A stretch of DNA of 64,000 nt from Eunapius fragilis (taxonomy: Eukaryota > Porifera > Demospongiae > Spongillida > Spongillidae): positions 8,489,991 through 8,553,990 of the forward strand of contig OY811971.1 of NCBI GenBank assembly GCA_963681505.1, read 5' to 3'. Below the pieces are notes generated by a model. The model saw only the letters and a program-made list of their open reading frames with translations, was not told where the DNA came from and did no database searches. Below, one piece after another: positions 61,501-64,000 of this stretch. The translations under genes were made by a program, and so were the position numbers. Positions within the stretch are counted from its first letter, which is position 1, and each line of letters begins with the position of its first letter.

Positions 61501-63544
61501 ATAAGGGAGGAGGGAGGTGGAGTGAGGGATAAGGGAGGAGGGAGGTGGAGTGTCAAGGGAGGGATAGGGAGGAGTGAGGGATAAAGGTGTGTAAGGATCA
61601 ATCGCACATGTGGCTTTGCACTAATATAACTACCTACACATGTATATGTATATGTTAAATAACAAAGGACCTACATGTACATGTACACGTGTATCTACAA
61701 GTACAAGTAAGTCCACTACTACCTTACCCATTGTAAATTAATTAGTCAATGGCCTAAATTTTTACTTCTGCGTACATCTGAATTGCATGTGTCTTTCCTG
61801 GTAGATTTAAAATTTAGTTATTAACTAGTTCCCCCCAATTCACTTACCCTACAAAGCGGTCATTAGCGATGAGGTTGATGTCAACCCACGAAACATAAGC
61901 TCCCACAACATCCATAGTCAGGCAGCAGATGGGAGGGTCCAACTGCTCATACGTCACCTGATGTACGGCAGGTGGTCCAGTGTAAATCCCAAACCCAATC
62001 ACATTTAACCCCAAAAAATCCTAGCATTTAACAAGCAACAAAAGCAATTAGTAAAACAAACATTCACATTGGTGGCAATGAATACAAAAAAAAAGAAATT
62101 GTTCATGCCGACATGCTAACTAATCACAACACAAAGATGACATAATTGCAACGTAACACGTGTACTAACCATAATCTGGTACCATGACTCCACCAGATCA
62201 GGGACACAGGTATCCCTCATGTTGTCTTTTATGAGGACATTACGAACATGCTCCTGTGGTAGAGACATATTACATGCACATGCATAAAAATACATTGTAC
62301 ATGTATCATACGCACATATGCACACACACACGAGAATGCACATATACAGTGTACACACACTCAAGCACCACACACACACAACACACACCACACACACACC
62401 ACACACACAACACACACACACACACATACCTCAGCGGTGTGTATAGTCTGTCTGTCCACAACATTTTCATCAATGGCCACCATGATCCTGAGGTAAAGGT
62501 CCACGCTCCATGCGTGCCCTGACTGCAAGCACTGCAACAGGTCTGCAAAAAATGACGTCCACTGTATTGGAAGGGGAAGGTTGAGAGGTGTGTGTGTACC
62601 TTAGGTACATGTATGAACCACCTACCTTCAGTGGATAGTCCTGCACAAACACTAGTCCATATAACTGTGCCATTTTGTTGCGAACAAAGCTTTTTTCATC
62701 ACTCTGTGGAGTAGGAGGTTTAGCCATTTTTATGTGTTAGTAGGGTTAGTTCTTTCAGTCATTGTAATGTGTAACAGCTCCTTTTAATAATGATGGTTCA
62801 TGTACATGTACACGCAGGACATTCAGGGCTATACACACGCATACCACAGTTGGTCATACTTACATGTACAACCACATACACTGTAACTCAATCTAAAAAG
62901 TGTTCACCAATGCAAACGTCCTGTGTATTTTTTGCCCACTTGTCGAAATACAACATGGAGACAAGCAGTTGAAATTGCATTTGCTCCATGCCGAAATACC
63001 ATACATGTATGTGCGCCTAGACCCCACCCATCACCACACACATACTCACCCCCACCTAACCACTCATGCTCTTCATTTGTACATGTAGATGGAGTGGGTC
63101 AGAGAGCATGTGTGGGTGGGTCAGGGAGCATGTGTGAGTGGGGTCAGGGAGCATGTGTGGGTGGGGTCACTGTTTAGGTTGAGGAATACTCAACATGAAA
63201 CATGCAAGCTGCATTGCTTGAAATGTCTATATCTCTTCCTTATCTAAAAGGTCACCACCACAGATTGCATTGCAGATTATGAGCATGTTGATATCAGTGT
63301 GTGTGTGTGTTGTGTGTGTGTGTGTGTATGTGTGTGTTGTGTGTGTGTGTGTGTGGAAGGTGAGAACTTGCAGTTACATACTAACTGGGTGTGTAAGGAG
63401 ATCATGTACAGGTGTACCTGTGTCTGTAGCCATGAGAGAAGAAGAGCCCGCAATGATTGACAGTCATCATTGGAACCTGTGCAGTAGCGTTCTCGAATAT
63501 AGGACTCCATCACTTGCAAGCAGAAAAACTTCACCTGATCTTCC
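48379..63544 (-). CDS. XPOT: Exportin-T (tRNA exportin), partial, 30 exons
   Basis: Nuclear export receptor that carries mature tRNA with Ran-GTP through the nuclear pore. Exons in transcript order: 63544-63418, 62703-62626, 62561-62430, 62253-62170, 61957-61848, 61350-61274, 61142-61054, 60918-60839, 60588-60511, 58706-58631, 58301-58200, 55813-55742, 55643-55509, 55274-55221, 54729-54679, 54497-54429, 53942-53851, 52788-52722, 52665-52516, 51942-51874, 51799-51726, 51351-51282, 50964-50806, 50245-50093, 50036-49943, 49678-49611, 49345-49297, 49233-49118, 49065-49018, 48450-48379. They splice without a break into 898 codons (vertebrate XPOT ~962). Diagnostic matches, in order: QVKFFCLQV, SFVRNKMAQL, VDLYLRIMVAID, VLIKDNMRD..VPDLVESWYQI (Exportin-1-like N-terminal HEAT region), YDESYNFANE, GEDEALFVEYRKEL, FYEVLVRYEKFF, AAVRSRLCYLF.RF, YEAAGFLIV, QSGVRQYLHRMIICL, EFIPLINQLITKY, YMYKHILPACFLAPL. 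The first ~50 residues lie beyond 64000; the final ~20-30 were not found. One intron is GC-AG. Donors at 55508 and 51873 (gtgatc) and 49296 (gtacgg) are weak. Confidence 0.95.
48575..48975. repeat. ~21-bp minisatellite in XPOT intron
   Basis: About 18 imperfect units of TACCCACACCTCACCCTCCC. It lies between the last two recognised XPOT exons, and the transcribed strand copy is G-rich. Confidence 0.9.
49717..49760. repeat. (TG)n in XPOT intron
   Basis: About 22 TG units between exons 49943-50036 and 49611-49678. Confidence 0.95.
50740..50790. repeat. (CA)n beside GC-AG donor
   Basis: CA array ending 15 bp inside the intron that starts with GC at 50805; on the pre-mRNA it is a UG repeat immediately after the donor. 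Confidence 0.95.
51025..51100. repeat. (CA)n in XPOT intron
   Basis: About 38 CA units between exons 51282-51351 and 50806-50964. Confidence 0.95.
51357..51393. repeat. G-rich tract at XPOT acceptor
   Basis: GGGGGGTGGGGGGGGAGGGG-type sequence on the plus strand. On the transcript it is the C-rich polypyrimidine tract directly before the acceptor CCCATAG of exon 51351-51282. The plus strand could form a G-quadruplex. Confidence 0.8.
52119..52140. repeat. Poly-C run in XPOT intron
   Basis: About 22 C residues in the intron between exons 52516-52665 and 51874-51942. A second C-rich tract lies at 52434-52460. Confidence 0.9.
53086..53290. mobile_element. Palindromic MITE, partial copy in XPOT intron
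   Basis: Carries GCCATATAGGATTGGAACGC, GGTGTAAAAAG, a degenerate loop, then TGTAGGACTATTACAT and CCACCAACTTTCTCATAGAG. It is the foldback family without the composite body, shortened in its left stem. Confidence 0.75.
54138..54380. repeat. Two CA arrays in duplicated XPOT intron segment
   Basis: The block GGAGATACATGTATCTCTGG...GTGCAAGTCACACACAC at 54090-54150 is repeated as GGAGATATCTCTGG...GTGCAAGTCACACACAC at 54285-54345. Each is followed by a CA array (to 54234 and 54380), so intron sequence plus microsatellite was locally duplicated. Confidence 0.75.
55322..55430. repeat. TG-rich stretch in XPOT intron
   Basis: Interrupted TG arrays between exons 55509-55643 and 55221-55274. Confidence 0.85.
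56180..56285. repeat. 24-bp minisatellite, left part
   Basis: Units of CATAAGGGTAGCTATGACCA and variants. The same unit recurs in the same orientation at 58014-58185, on the other side of the tyrosine-recombinase element. Confidence 0.7.
56286..58013 (+). mobile_element. Decayed tyrosine-recombinase retroelement in XPOT intron
   Basis: Antisense to XPOT. 57032-57190 encodes SMGLALGSLSRFITRSYMYN and LEVQFWIE-like residues typical of the RT/RNase H region of YR retroelements. 57440-57600 encodes SSKTNQYLDGASLVIAHTQT and EPVFHGV. 57630-57660 encodes GDLSYARMREL. 57705-57870 encodes the recombinase C-terminus, SLCAGGATAAANAGVEDRLF then KRHGRWKSASAKDYVK (the usual Arg of the R-A-G-G motif is Cys). 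Multiple stops and shifts. It is flanked by the 24-bp minisatellite. Confidence 0.7.
58014..58185. repeat. 24-bp minisatellite, right part
   Basis: At least six units of ACCACTATAAGGGTAGCTAT G, ending 15 bp from XPOT exon 58200-58301. Confidence 0.85.
58521..58582. repeat. (CA)n in XPOT intron
   Basis: CA array with one TA interruption, between exons 58631-58706 and 58200-58301. Confidence 0.95.
58833..59975. repeat. 1.1-kb palindrome in XPOT intron
   Basis: Near-perfect inverted repeat: GAGTATAGCCATGTCTAGTC at the left end returns inverted at 59950-59975, through TAGTTCAATTATTTCGTCCC and GCCAGAGTGGCAATTTACAT. The centre near 59408 is the small hairpin CGTTGGTTTACACAACG; arms are ~570 bp. 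A 117-codon open frame is present, mirrored, in both arms (minus 59237-58884, plus 59571-59924), differing at two residues. No known domain. Confidence 0.9.
59992..60129. repeat. ~37-bp tandem repeat
   Basis: Four units of TAATGCCCACCCTCATTGCC plus ACCAGAGTACTGCTAAT; the second unit is shortened. Confidence 0.9.
61365..61590. repeat. GGGAGGAGGGAGGT minisatellite in XPOT intron
   Basis: About nine units of GGAGGGAGGTGGTGAGGGAT AAG with variants, starting ~15 bp upstream (transcript sense) of exon 61350-61274. On the transcript it forms a long C/U-rich tract. Confidence 0.9.
62290..62426. repeat. CA-rich stretch in XPOT intron
   Basis: Interrupted CA arrays (ACACACACC-type), ending at the donor of exon 62430-62561. 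Confidence 0.85.
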
Positions 63545-64000
63545 CTGCAAAGCAGCACATGATAAGGAAGAAATACATACAAGTACCACAATAGTGCTTT
63601 AGCATGCTATTCTAAAATAACCGAATGCTGTGTTAAATCACCACTTATGCTTATATACTCTGTTCTCCTAGCCAGCCTCTCAAGATTAAATGTCTGCATT
63701 ACTTAATAACTTCAATGTTAATTAATCATTAAAATGTGGGAGGCCCTAGACTTAAACTTCATCTATTCAAACAGCCCAAGTTCAATGCTCACGAGAGATG
63801 AATACTTTAATTAGATGCGAGCGTCAAAAAAGACATGCAGGAGGGGGGGTGAAACTAATAATGCATGTACTAACCTAGTAACAGTTAATTAATTCCTTTA
63901 GAGAGCTTTTTATAAATAATATGTTGAAAAAAAAAAACATGTAGTTGGGGGACTAGCAAGTGTAAACATAAATAATTGCTTCTCCATCCATGCTGGTGGC
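63545..64000. other. XPOT 5' intron, no further exon recognised
   Basis: The exon preceding 63544 (residues before EDQVKFF) was not found. The last bases read ATGGATGGAGAA on the minus strand but run into a stop after a dozen codons and do not resemble the XPOT N-terminus. Confidence 0.4.

Overview
This window is eukaryotic nuclear DNA from an animal, most likely an early-branching marine invertebrate such as a sponge (inference). Genes are split by short GT-AG introns. The best-supported gene is a 30-exon tRNA exportin. There is a Pol III tRNA-Asp gene with a T-run terminator. TG/CA microsatellites, minisatellites, poly-G/poly-C runs and decayed piggyBac, hAT, DIRS-like and LINE elements fill much of the rest. 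Nothing looks bacterial or viral.

Layout. 1-3.2 kb: no gene. 3.2-10.1 kb: a large inverted duplication carrying two head-to-head copies of a small secreted jacalin-type lectin gene. The left copy (minus strand) is intact; the right copy (plus strand) has a short G/C-rich transposon in the first bases of its lectin exon. 10.96-12.19 kb: a weak four-exon gene candidate. 14.8-20.8 kb: a 6-kb palindrome (two arms of about 2.9 kb, 0.2-kb spacer), rich in CA/TG arrays and without a convincing gene. 22.86 kb: tRNA-Asp(GUC). 24-26 kb: a degenerate repeat field. 27.8-29.2 kb: a six-exon gene of unknown function whose exons join without a frame break. 33-42 kb: a nested transposon cluster, in which a DIRS-like tyrosine-recombinase retroelement is interrupted by a hAT element with an 8-bp target duplication and preceded by a piggyBac element at TTAA. 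42.2-44.7 kb: another palindrome with transposon-derived coding remnants in both arms. 46.8-47.8 kb: a 5'-truncated LINE tail. 48.4-63.5 kb: XPOT on the minus strand, with 898 continuous codons; the first ~50 residues lie beyond the right edge and the last ~20-30 were not located. Its introns hold a further palindrome, a decayed tyrosine-recombinase element, a palindromic MITE and several minisatellites.

The most unusual features are structural. Four independent long palindromes each have an open frame mirrored in both arms. A composite repeat family of about 0.8-1.1 kb has a ~290-bp foldback at one end and, at the other, a short hairpin whose stem differs from copy to copy yet remains perfectly paired. 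All exon joins were made by hand translation; protein family names rest on motif recognition, not on searches.
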